Shown: positions 15,938 to 23,672 of the stretch, piece by piece | How the letters are laid out: every line of letters begins with the position of its first letter | How positions within the stretch are numbered: the first letter of the stretch is position 1 | From: an uncultured Acidobacteriota bacterium | GTDB taxonomy: Bacteria > Acidobacteriota > Terriglobia > UBA7540 | NCBI GenBank assembly: GCA_937900045.1 | Contig: CALCEB010000118.1 | Coordinates: forward strand, 1-25,308 | Reading direction: 5' to 3' | Length of the DNA stretch: 25,308 bases | Notes under the pieces: model-generated | Seen by the model: only the letters and a program-made list of their open reading frames with translations | Databases searched by the model: none | Told to the model about the DNA's origin: nothing | Made by a program: the position numbers and the translations under genes

Positions 15938-17800
15938 TTAGTGCTTAGGGGGAGTCGAAGGAGCGGGTGGATCGCTGATTGGCGTCGCCGGGGAGATCTT
16001 CACCTTCGACTTGAATTGCTTGTAGTTCGTGTACTTGATGATTTCCTTGATGCGGATTGGACCCTGATTAAAATAGAGTGTGTCATTGGCCATGGTGAAG
16101 GTCGGAAACCAGTACTTGCCGTCAATCTGTTGGCGCCAGGTGGTGAAACGTGGGAAGAGGTTCTGACCGTGCTTGCCGGTGAGCTCGGGTACTGGCTTGC
16201 CCTCGGCCTTCACAATCTGCAGGTCCCGGTCGTCTACCCAGATGACGCCTTTGAAATACTGCTTCCCCTTTTTGATTTCCTTGGGGCGGACGGAGAACAC
16301 GTAGGCCGTGATGTAATCCACGTGGACGTGTCCAAGATACTTTACCTCGTATTCCGGCAAATCGTCCGTTGTCATCACAAAAGGCTGGACGTTGCGGAAG
16401 GAATCGATGTCCTGTTCCGTGACGATGAGGCCCTTCAGGGTGTCCTCCGGCGCATAGGTAACGCGCTCGATGCGCTGGCCATTCCCATCGAAAAGAATGT
16501 CCCAATCCTGCTCGTAACTGCCGGTGACATTGCCATCTGCATCCAGTGTTTGGACTTTGTTGACTTGGTGCCATGTGTAATTTTCACGAGCTTGTTTGAA
16601 GAGCTTCTCCTTGGCCGCGAAGGCTTGGATGATCTGCTGAATCCGCGCCGGACTCGGATCCGGCAGGGCGACATTGGAGCTGGGCGGAGAAGAGCTGCGC
16701 GCTGGAGTGCCGGAAACCACACTTGCCGTTTTGACGGGGACGGCAGATTTCAAGGCTGGGGCGTTCGTATTGTTTGCTGCCGCTGTGGGAGCCGTCGATG
16801 CCATCATGGGGCGCGCGGGAGCGGAACCGGCGGCGAGCAAAGCTTGGATTCGCTCTTCCATAGCTGACTCAATCACACTGCCTTCAGCCTTGTAGTAAAT
16901 CATGCCGTCGGGGCCAATCAAGAGAGCGGTGGGGATGCTGACGATGCCGCCGAACAACGCCTTCAGCCGGGCATCGCCCATGCCAACGGGATAGTTCATG
17001 TCATAACGATCGTAAAAATCCTGTACATTCTGCAGCTTATCGCTAACGGCAATGCCAACGATCCTCAATCCCTGGCTCTTATAACGCTTCTCGAGATCCA
17101 TGAACTGAGGGATTTCCTGGCGGCAGGGTTTGCACCACGTAGCCCAGAAGTCCACCAGCACCACTTTCCCTTTTTCATTGGCCAGATCAAAGGTTTTTCC
17201 GGTGAAAGTACGCACCGAAAACTCCGGAGCGGGCCCGAGAGGTTTCCCTAACTCCTGCGTATTAAGGTGTTGGACAGCTTGCTGGACCTTTGCCTGAGCG
17301 TTGTTATCCAAAGCACGTCCGTTACTGGATGGGGCGGTGGAACCCGGCTCGGGTGGAGCTTGCGGCGTGGAAGGACTTGGCGGCGAAGCTGGAACCGGAG
17401 CGGTGGGAGTTGCGGAAGCAGCCGGCGCCGCCTGGCCTCCAGATCCACCGGAGCGGGGAGCCGGAGCGTTCGGCTGGACTTTATCCCCTGCCCGCGACAG
17501 CGCATCAATTAAATGATCCGTGGCTCCCAAATCATGAAACTTCTTAGCCAGTTCAGGCGTCATGCGAAAGTCCACGCCTCGCTGCTGAATCAACGGGATG
17601 AGCTTGGTCTCCGTGGCGCCGCCAATGAGGAGAAGCGTGATGTCATCCGGACTTAAAGCCGGGCCGGAGGCTTGGTTTGAACCCTGCCCGGCCGCCCTCA
17701 GCACCCGAGGCCCCATGGCAAGGAACGCGGCCAGGAAAAACCCGGCCGCCAGAATCCAGCCGAGCCGGTTCGCCCCCGGTTTGGGACAAGCATCAGGCAT
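15938..17800 (-). CDS. TlpA-like thioredoxin fused to a C-terminal LolA-like domain
   Basis: The protein is 620 aa. In order: a membrane/signal segment (12-37, GWILAAGFFLAAFLAMG); a short helical domain (about 49-104, starting SPDDITLLLIGG) resembling one attached to various acidobacterial signalling and envelope proteins; a long Pro/Ala/Ser linker (110-165); a TlpA/ResA-type redoxin domain (about 186-330) with the active site WATWCKPCRQE (C223, C226) and the cis-Pro region VSIPTALLI; a second low-complexity linker; and a C-terminal beta-rich domain (about 400-600) resembling outer-membrane lipoprotein-sorting (LolA-like) proteins. It probably acts on periplasmic disulfides; the substrate of the C-terminal domain is unknown. 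ATG 17800 is chosen for the upstream GGAG at 9 nt spacing; the open frame beyond it lacks a signal. Confidence 0.88.
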   Translation of the reverse strand: MPDACPKPGANRLGWILAAGFFLAAFLAMGPRVLRAAGQGSNQASGPALSPDDITLLLIGGATETKLIPLIQQRGVDFRMTPELAKKFHDLGATDHLIDALSRAGDKVQPNAPAPRSGGSGGQAAPAASATPTAPVPASPPSPSTPQAPPEPGSTAPSSNGRALDNNAQAKVQQAVQHLNTQELGKPLGPAPEFSVRTFTGKTFDLANEKGKVVLVDFWATWCKPCRQEIPQFMDLEKRYKSQGLRIVGIAVSDKLQNVQDFYDRYDMNYPVGMGDARLKALFGGIVSIPTALLIGPDGMIYYKAEGSVIESAMEERIQALLAAGSAPARPMMASTAPTAAANNTNAPALKSAVPVKTASVVSGTPARSSSPPSSNVALPDPSPARIQQIIQAFAAKEKLFKQARENYTWHQVNKVQTLDADGNVTGSYEQDWDILFDGNGQRIERVTYAPEDTLKGLIVTEQDIDSFRNVQPFVMTTDDLPEYEVKYLGHVHVDYITAYVFSVRPKEIKKGKQYFKGVIWVDDRDLQIVKAEGKPVPELTGKHGQNLFPRFTTWRQQIDGKYWFPTFTMANDTLYFNQGPIRIKEIIKYTNYKQFKSKVKISPATPISDPPAPSTPPKH

Positions 17801-17972
17801 TTCAACTACTCCGTGGGTAAGTTCCTTCACACTTGAATAGAAGGAAATATAGCCCGGCGGGTTGCATGAGGGGAAATTCGGACGTGGGGGAATACAGACC
17901 TTCCGCATCCAGGTACCCCTTCCCATACCCGGGAAAGCTGAGCCGGGCCGGGCTGCGGCAGTCACGCGCTTT

Positions 17973-18110
17973 CTATCTAGCCCTTCGGCGGTTCTTCAGC
18001 CGGGACTGACGCAACTTCTTGGGATTCCTCTTCGGTTTGTGAATGGCGAAGGTGACCGCCCCCACCCGCTGGGCTTCCCACAACTTTTTCTGATCCGTTT
18101 TCGTTTCCAT
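17973..18110 (-). CDS. Small basic protein, 45 aa
   Basis: This short open frame starts METKTDQKKLWEAQRVGAVT and ends NPKKLRQSRLKNRRRAR before TAG. It is strongly basic, with about 15 Lys/Arg residues, most in the C-terminal half. AGGA lies 8 nt upstream of ATG 18110, and a -10-like TATAGT lies just upstream on the same strand. It sits in the gap between the rhomboid and TlpA-like genes and runs with them. I recognise no family; RNA, DNA or ribosome binding is only a guess from charge. It could be a chance frame, although the ribosome site, orientation and lack of any competing feature favour a gene. Confidence 0.5.
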   Translation of the reverse strand: METKTDQKKLWEAQRVGAVTFAIHKPKRNPKKLRQSRLKNRRRAR

Positions 18111-18160
18111 GTTTAGTTTCCTATACCCTTAACTATACCAGATAGCCGGGACGGCTGACC

Positions 18161-18260
18161 GGTAGTGATGCAGTTTGCTGTAGCGCCGGTCGGAGCTTGC
18201 CCTGACAGGGACCGGCGCCCTTAGAAAGCTTCGCCGCTCAGAGAGCGACGCTACGAACCA
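18161..18260. repeat. Degenerate copy of the 110-bp element
   Basis: The left end GGTAGTGATGCAGTTTGCTG matches the 110-bp element almost exactly and is followed by GTAG. The first hairpin is replaced by a different one (CGCCGGTC/GACCGGCG). The second half resembles the mirrored hairpin (CGCCGCTCAGAGAGCGACG then CTAC) with several changes. The right terminus and target duplication are not recognisable. It lies just downstream of the rhomboid stop. Confidence 0.65.
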
Positions 18261-18284
18261 GCGCTACAAGCCTGCGGCGCAACC

Positions 18285-19013
18285 TCAATTCACCCACCGT
18301 CCGGCGTCGTCCCGCTTTTCGTGCTTGCGCATATAGGATTCAAACTTCTTGCGCAGGCGTGCGCGCCGCCAGTCGTCATAGCGGCCCTGGATTCTGAAAG
18401 GCATCCGCACCCCGCGCAGGTAAAAATAGGCAAAAAGCATTCCGCCGAGGTGCGCCACGTGGGCGACACCGGATCCCGGCGTGCCGAAAGAACTCACGAA
18501 TTCGATCACACCCATGAGCAGTGCGAACCACTTGGCACGGATGGGGATCAAGAAGTAAAGGTAAATCAACCTATCCGGGAAGGTCAGTCCATAGGCCAGT
18601 AGCAATCCATAAATTGCCCCCGAGCAGCCAATCGTCATCGACGTACTGGATGGCATCAGAAGAACATTGACAATGCCGGCTCCAATCCCGGTGAGGAAGT
18701 AGAAAAAGAGGAACTGGCTGCCGCCCCATTCTTTTTCCAGATCCGGCCCGAACATCCACAGCGCAAAAAGGTTGAAGATAATATGAAAAAATCCGGCGTG
18801 CAGGAACAGGTAGGTCGCCAGTTGCCAAATGGCCAGATGGTGGATAACGGCGTATGGTTCAAGCCCGAACAGAAAGTAGGGGTAAGCCCATCCGAAAATC
18901 TGAGCCGGAAGATAGGTCAGCACAAACGCTGCGCCGGTGACGATGATCAGCTTCTTCACCATGGGCGTCAGCGGCGGACCCAAGGAAAATGACATGTCGC
19001 GATAACGAGGCAT
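18285..19013 (-). CDS. Rhomboid-family intramembrane serine protease
   Basis: The protein is 242 aa with about six membrane helices. The active-site dyad is visible: Ser in TIGCSGAIYG (S131) and His in VAHVAHLGGM (H188). The oxyanion-side HxxxN motif is in LHAGFFHIIFNLFAL (H77, N81). Rhomboids cut membrane proteins within or near the bilayer; the substrate is unknown. The soluble C-terminal tail (about 205-242) is very basic and Arg-rich, a common acidobacterial feature. ATG 19013 fits family length, with ATG 18995 an alternative; neither has a clear Shine-Dalgarno. No obvious substrate gene is adjacent. Confidence 0.92.
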   Translation of the reverse strand: MPRYRDMSFSLGPPLTPMVKKLIIVTGAAFVLTYLPAQIFGWAYPYFLFGLEPYAVIHHLAIWQLATYLFLHAGFFHIIFNLFALWMFGPDLEKEWGGSQFLFFYFLTGIGAGIVNVLLMPSSTSMTIGCSGAIYGLLLAYGLTFPDRLIYLYFLIPIRAKWFALLMGVIEFVSSFGTPGSGVAHVAHLGGMLFAYFYLRGVRMPFRIQGRYDDWRRARLRKKFESYMRKHEKRDDAGRWVN

Positions 19014-19126
19014 TTGAACTAGCGTACCACATTAACCGGGAAGAATGCAGAGCGGTGGCAAAAGTGGGTTTGATCCTGAGGATAATGTATTATCACCCCG
19101 TCGGGGCAAGGAAAAGGGGGCCTTTC

Positions 19127-19236
19127 GGTAGTGGCGCAGTTTGCTGTAGCGGCGCTCTATGAGCGCCGGGAACCGTTGAGGATCCAAGTTCGGCGCTCAT
19201 AGAGCGCCGCTACAGCAAACAAAATGAGACACAACC
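19127..19236. mobile_element. 110-bp MITE-like element with nested REP/BIME, copy 2
   Basis: The element is the same length as copy 1 (1674-1783) and differs at only 8 positions. It starts GGTAGTGGCGCAGTTTGC and ends AAAATGAGACACAACC. A perfect 8-bp direct repeat, GGCCTTTC, flanks it at 19119-19126 and 19237-19244, strong evidence of transposition. Inside are the two opposed GTAG hairpin units separated by 22 bp. It carries no gene. It lies between the OPT transporter's 3' end and the rhomboid's promoter region. Confidence 0.9.
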
Positions 19237-19269
19237 GGCCTTTCGGAAAATCGGTATCGGATCCGCCAA

Positions 19270-19293
19270 CCCGGGTCTGACGACCTGGGCTAC
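19270..19293 (-). repeat. Second REP-like motif: GTAG plus hairpin
   Basis: On the minus strand GTAG is followed directly by CCCAGGTC, a 4-nt loop and GACCCGGG, an 8-bp stem with one G-T pair. The GTAG-plus-hairpin layout matches REP sequences, but the core differs from the GGCGCTC units. It lies downstream of the OPT transporter gene. Confidence 0.45.
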
Positions 19294-19357
19294 GCTCCAT
19301 TTCCCCTCCGGCCCGAGGACAAAGTCAGGCACACAAAAAGCGTGCAATGACCACCCG

Positions 19358-21478
19358 TTAGGTTCCCTCGGTTTTTTCGCGAGCCATAAAGTAAAGGAGC
19401 GCCGAAAGGGCGGCAAAAATAACGAGCGCCACCAGGTCGTTTTGCGAGAAGTGCGGGAGCCAGCGCGCGCCGACAGCGACCACATCTTCCTTATGGAATC
19501 CCACAACGATGGCCAACGCCAGGCCGCCGAGCGATCCACCCGCGATGAGTCCGGAGCTGAACAGCGCACCGCTGCCCGTTTCGGATTCTTCGGGATTAGC
19601 AGAGGCCCGCTGTGCCAGCCATTTCACCACGCCACCGGTGAAGATGGGCGCAGTAGTTGAAATCGGCAGGTACGAACCCACGGCAAAGGCGAGGGAACGC
19701 ACACCGCATAGCTCCAGCGTGACGACTATGAAGGCGCCAAAAAGGACCAGCGACCAGGGCAGTCGCTGGTTCAGGATGCCGTTGATGACCACGCTCATCA
19801 GCGTGGCTTGCGGGGCGGGATAGTTGAGCGAGCCGATGCCTTGGACCTCCTGAAAATCGATCGCGTGGGACGAAGGGTCGTAATAGTAGCGGCCGTCAGG
19901 AATGGTGTGCGAGCCGAGCACGGAAACGACTTCATAGGAATGACCGCTGTATTCGACGGTTCCCGAAGGCTTCATATCCGCCGTCAGCGTGACATTCGCC
20001 ATGTGCACTGTGTTTACCCGCGTGGCGCTCTTGTTGAGCAGCTTCAGCGTAAGGCCCACCACCAAGACGGACGTGAGCACGCCGATGACAAAACCGATTT
20101 CCTGGCGGCGCGGCGTGCCTCCCACGATGTAACCGGTCTTAAGGGACTGCACGGTGGCGCCCGCGCAGGCCGCGGCAATGGCGATGACCGCGCCCACGCT
20201 GAGGGCGATGGAGGAATAGACGTTGCCGGTCCAGCCCACCGCCACAAAAATCAGGCAGGTGCCCATCAGCGTGGCAATGGTCATGCCCGATACAGGATTC
20301 GAGGATGTGCCGATGAGGCCGACGATCCGCGCCGAGACCGTGGAAAAGAAGAATCCGAAAATCACGATGAGCAGGGCGGAGACCAGGTTGCCGTGCGCGC
20401 CGGGGTTAATGTGAAAGGAAAGCAGCGCCCAGATGGCAATCGTCATCACAGCCGTGCCAATCAGAACTACGCTGAGCGGCAGGTCACGGGAGGTGCGGTT
20501 CACTTTCAGGGCCGCGCCGGATTTCGATTGCGTCAGCTCCTTGAAGGCGGCGCGGAAAGAAGTGACAATGGTGGGCAGCGTCCGGGCCAGTGTGATCAAA
20601 CCCGCCATGGTCACGGCACCCGCGCCAATATAACGGATGTAAGCCTTCCAGATGTCAAACGGCGACATCTGAGCAATGGGAACGGTACCGGGATAAACCG
20701 CCCCCGGAATGTGCGAGCCGAAGAACTTGATGACCGGAATCAGCACCAACCAGGAGATGACGCCTCCGGCAAACATCGTGCCCGCCACCTTTGGCCCGAT
20801 GATGTAACCCACGCCCAGGTATTCCGGGGTGATTTCGCCCGCCAGCGTCGCCCCCGGATACCAGTTTGGATGCCATTCGGGCGTTGCCTTCCAGAAGCTC
20901 AGGCCCCCGGTTTCACCCATGAAGAATTTATAAACCAAGCCGAGACCGGCGCCCGCAAATACCTTGCCTGCCTGGATGCCACGCTTTTCGCCGCTGATGA
21001 GGACGTCGGCGCAAGCCTTCCCCTCCGGAAACAACAGATTACCGTGCTCCTTCACCACCAGCGGAACGCGCAGAGGCACCACAAAAAGGACCCCCAGCAA
21101 TCCGCCGGCAATGGCCAGCAGAAAGATGTTCCAATAATCCAGGCTGAAACCCAGAAAGATGAGAGCTGGCAGGGTAAAAGCTACGCCCGCGGCGATCGAT
21201 TCGCCGGCCGAACCGACCGTCTGCACCATGTTATTTTCGAGGATCGTAGACTTGCCGAGCCACTTGAAGATGCTGACGGAAAGCACCGCCACGGGGATGG
21301 AGGCGCTGACCGTGAGGCCCGCCTTCAATGCGAGATAGACGGAAACGGCTCCGAAGATCACGCCCAGCACCGCCCCTAGAACGATGGCGCGCGGCGTTGA
21401 CTCCGGCATTTGAGTCTCAGAAGAAACGAAAGGCCTAAAGCCTTTAAGTTGTTCAGTTTCAGTAATTTTTTTAGCCAT
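19358..21478 (-). CDS. OPT-family oligopeptide transporter
   Basis: The protein is 706 aa with roughly 14-16 hydrophobic membrane segments. It starts MAKKITETEQLKGFRPFVSSET and enters the first segments near residue 30 (IVLGAVLGVIFGAVSVYLALKAGLTVSASIPVAVLSVSIF), the typical OPT start. NNMVQTVGSAGESIAAGVAFTLPALIFLG is a family signature. Another hydrophilic stretch at about 500-570 (VNTVHMANVTLTADMKPSG) forms a large loop. OPT proteins import oligopeptides, or metal chelates in some branches, using the proton gradient; the substrate is inferred only. ATG 21478 has AGGAG 11 nt upstream. It stands alone, and the gap behind it (21479-22025) holds its promoter region. Confidence 0.92.
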   Translation of the reverse strand: MAKKITETEQLKGFRPFVSSETQMPESTPRAIVLGAVLGVIFGAVSVYLALKAGLTVSASIPVAVLSVSIFKWLGKSTILENNMVQTVGSAGESIAAGVAFTLPALIFLGFSLDYWNIFLLAIAGGLLGVLFVVPLRVPLVVKEHGNLLFPEGKACADVLISGEKRGIQAGKVFAGAGLGLVYKFFMGETGGLSFWKATPEWHPNWYPGATLAGEITPEYLGVGYIIGPKVAGTMFAGGVISWLVLIPVIKFFGSHIPGAVYPGTVPIAQMSPFDIWKAYIRYIGAGAVTMAGLITLARTLPTIVTSFRAAFKELTQSKSGAALKVNRTSRDLPLSVVLIGTAVMTIAIWALLSFHINPGAHGNLVSALLIVIFGFFFSTVSARIVGLIGTSSNPVSGMTIATLMGTCLIFVAVGWTGNVYSSIALSVGAVIAIAAACAGATVQSLKTGYIVGGTPRRQEIGFVIGVLTSVLVVGLTLKLLNKSATRVNTVHMANVTLTADMKPSGTVEYSGHSYEVVSVLGSHTIPDGRYYYDPSSHAIDFQEVQGIGSLNYPAPQATLMSVVINGILNQRLPWSLVLFGAFIVVTLELCGVRSLAFAVGSYLPISTTAPIFTGGVVKWLAQRASANPEESETGSGALFSSGLIAGGSLGGLALAIVVGFHKEDVVAVGARWLPHFSQNDLVALVIFAALSALLYFMAREKTEGT

Positions 21479-22025
21479 GGGGCTGTGGGCTCCTAGCCTT
21501 GCCTAAATGAGGATGAATCCCGCGCCGCATCGTCCGTTCGACGGAATATATTTGAAAATACAAGTACTTATTAGATTTTTGGGGCGCTTGTTTGCGCTGC
21601 GAATTTTACTTTTGTTGATAACAAAGGACATTCAAGCTTCGTTCCCTCTGCTTTGTTTATTCACTATCCGAACGTCCCTTTTGGAGACCCTTCGTAGCCA
21701 AATCCGAGTCTCGGTTAAGGTTCGGGTGAAGTCATGCCCTGACCATTGATCTAACCTCTTTGGCATTTGGCATTGCATGACGTGCGCCTAACTTGGTCAC
21801 GAACTTGAGGCTAGCACAAGCGAATGAGAGGAGGTAGACAAGCGAGACGAATGAGACAAAATATTTTTGGCTTGCGGAAAACGGGTTCAAAGCAATTCTC
21901 ATTCACCCCAGAGCCTGGCGCCGGTATTGTCGCACAGAGCTGTGACCGGTGATGACGCACCTAACAGAGCGGAGCCACGGCATTCAATGCTGGCGATCAC
22001 AGACCGCCGTTGCAAGCGCCCAGCC
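21479..22025. other. Non-coding gap upstream of the OPT gene
   Basis: No supported gene is seen. The part nearest OPT is AT-richer than the surroundings and includes a small hairpin TTTGTT/AACAAA (about 21611-21626). Open frames here (for example 21507-21749) lack a ribosome site and any domain. Confidence 0.5.
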
Positions 22026-22475
22026 TTACGCGCCCAACCGGGCTCGCACCAGCTCATTCACTCGCTTGCCGTCCACACTCTTTCCGGCGAGCTTGGCCAT
22101 TGCCGCCTTCATCACTTTACCGGTCTCCTTAGCGCTGGCGGCTCCAGTTTCCGCCAAGGCTTCGGTCACTGCGGCCTCCAGTTCCGCATCGCTCGCCGCC
22201 GCTGGAAGATACACTTCCACAATCTTAACCTCGGCTTCTTCCTTGTCAGCCAACTCCGGGCGTCCTGCACCCCGGAATAGGGCGGCGGCCTCGCGGCGCT
22301 GTTTCACCAGGGTACGGAATACCGCGAGGGCTTCAGCATCCTCCAGCGGCTTACCCGACTCCACTTGTTTCAGCTTCAAGGCTGACTTCATCATGCGCAG
22401 GACACTGAGCTTGAGGTTGTCTTGGCTCTTCATGGCAGTCATCAGGTCGCCGTCGATCTGTTTTACAAGGGACAT
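22026..22475 (-). CDS. GatB/YqeY domain-containing protein
   Basis: The protein is 149 aa, the normal length for YqeY. It starts MSLVKQIDGDLMTAMKSQDN, carries KLSVLRMMKSALK (about 22-34) and ends with GKSVDGKRVNELVRARL, all typical of the family. YqeY resembles the C-terminal tRNA-binding domain of GatB, a subunit of the Asp-tRNA(Asn)/Glu-tRNA(Gln) amidotransferase, but works as a free small protein of uncertain role. GAGGA about 9 nt upstream supports ATG 22475. The frame stays open to 22745 through a mobile element, but that extension is not coding. The 69-bp element lies about 65 bp upstream, in the likely promoter region. Confidence 0.9.
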   Translation of the reverse strand: MSLVKQIDGDLMTAMKSQDNLKLSVLRMMKSALKLKQVESGKPLEDAEALAVFRTLVKQRREAAALFRGAGRPELADKEEAEVKIVEVYLPAAASDAELEAAVTEALAETGAASAKETGKVMKAAMAKLAGKSVDGKRVNELVRARLGA

Positions 22476-22539
22476 GGCAATGGGTCCTCGTTGGAATCTT
22501 GGGGAATATACCACAAAGAGGCAAGCGAGGAGAGAAAAG

Positions 22540-22608
22540 GGTAGTGTCTCAATTTCTTTGCGGTAGCGGCGCTCTATGAGCGCCGCTACCGCAAACTGCG
22601 TCACTACC
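22540..22608. mobile_element. 69-bp internally deleted derivative of the MITE-like element
   Basis: The ends GGTAGTGTCTCAATTTC and ACTGCGTCACTACC are the two termini of the 110-bp element in reversed orientation. A perfect 8-bp duplication, GAGAAAAG, flanks it at 22532-22539 and 22609-22616. The two inner hairpin units have collapsed to one: a 27-bp palindrome, GTAG, CGGCGCTC, loop, GAGCGCCG, CTAC. This is what deletion or recombination between the two inverted hairpins would leave. It lies upstream of the YqeY gene. Confidence 0.9.
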
Positions 22609-23672
22609 GAGAAAAGAGGCAGGAGAGAAGTTAATAGTGACAGGGTGCGAACTGCAAGAGCGGCAAGCTGGCGGTCTGCCATTGGCAGTTTCCCACTCAA
22701 GCTTCTCGCTGCTTGTTGCATTTCTCCCGAATTGACTCTTCCCACAAAGGTTTGGGCGCGCCCTTCGGAAAAAACTACATGGGGCCAGTCAAAACTTCGC
22801 AGGCCAGGTTGGGCTGTCGCTATAAAAATACAAAATTCTCAGTTAGTTAGAGACTCCTCGTTTTGGCCACTCTCGTGCTGAGGGACAGGCGTAGCTTCTT
22901 ATGTGATTGAATCAAGGGCAACCAAGATTCATCCCGAAGAGGTTACTTCCGCGGACACCCCCCTCCCCGCGGAAAAATAAGTACGGGGTTTTGGGCCTCC
23001 GCCCAAAGATGGTCCACCGCCAGGATGCATCGGGCGGGGCCCAAAACCCTGGAAGAAAGTAAACCGCAGCCCCATCCATTGCCTACAAGCCAGATCCAAA
23101 CGGAGGGTGAGGGGACCGGAGCAGTCGCTCACAATGGCAAGCCAACCGTTGAAAAAATCTAATAATAACCCCGCAACAAAAAGCGGGTGGCAGGGTTCAT
23201 GCCTTGCGGGGATTTGTGACTCATTGGGAATTGATGGCCTTCGGGCTTGCCAGTGTAAGGGAAACCAAGGGAATCGGCTTCCGGATCGACTTGAACCCGA
23301 ACTGGCCGGAAATGATTTAACGGGGTTCTGAGAAATCCCAGTTTGTTGTGCTGATTCGTGCGTGAGCTTTTTTCAGAATCCAACTCAGTAAAACCCGGAG
23401 TTTTCCGGCCACGGCCGGACGGCAACCCCGGGTCCTCCTCACGGGAGAGGACGGGAAGACTTGACGAGCCGTTCAGCAACGCAGAACAGGTGCAATGTTT
23501 CGGAATTGGGTGAACCTTGGTGCGCCGCTGTCCTGGCGGCATGGGCCGGAAAGATGCCGCGGGACGGGCGTGCGCACGGTCCAGTTATTTTGTGATCGCT
23601 ACACTAGATCGGAATGAGAGGGTTCATTCCCACGGATGAATCGCTTTTAACTTTTCGGGAAGGAGATTGAAA
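22609..23672. other. About 1 kb hairpin-rich non-coding region
   Basis: I see no credible gene over this stretch. It holds several strong inverted repeats: TTCCGCGG/CCGCGGAA (22947-22974); a near-perfect 18-bp stem at 22986-23004 and 23032-23049 with a 27-nt loop; CCCCGCAA/TTGCGGGG (23169-23211); and GGAATGA/TCATTCC (23611-23630). The last lies 40-60 bp ahead of the lipoprotein start and may be a regulatory site. The frame at 23159-23542 on the minus strand has no ribosome site and no domain. An unrecognised structured RNA or a decayed element is possible. Confidence 0.55.

Noticed and set aside
19808..21379. Long plus-strand open frame (523 codons) antisense to the OPT transporter
   Set aside because: Its composition is Arg/His/Gly/Asp-rich with no hydrophobic or domain pattern, typical of an antisense shadow of a membrane-protein gene.
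21507..21749. Plus-strand 80-codon frame upstream of OPT
   Set aside because: No Shine-Dalgarno, and the composition fits a chance frame in the promoter region.
23159..23542. Minus-strand frame of 127 codons in the non-coding region
   Set aside because: No ribosome site, Pro/Arg/Ser-rich composition, no recognised domain; it spans a hairpin.
23540..23600. Possible group II intron end (GTGCGCACGGTCC)
   Set aside because: No domain V hairpin with GAAA loop and no reverse-transcriptase gene nearby.
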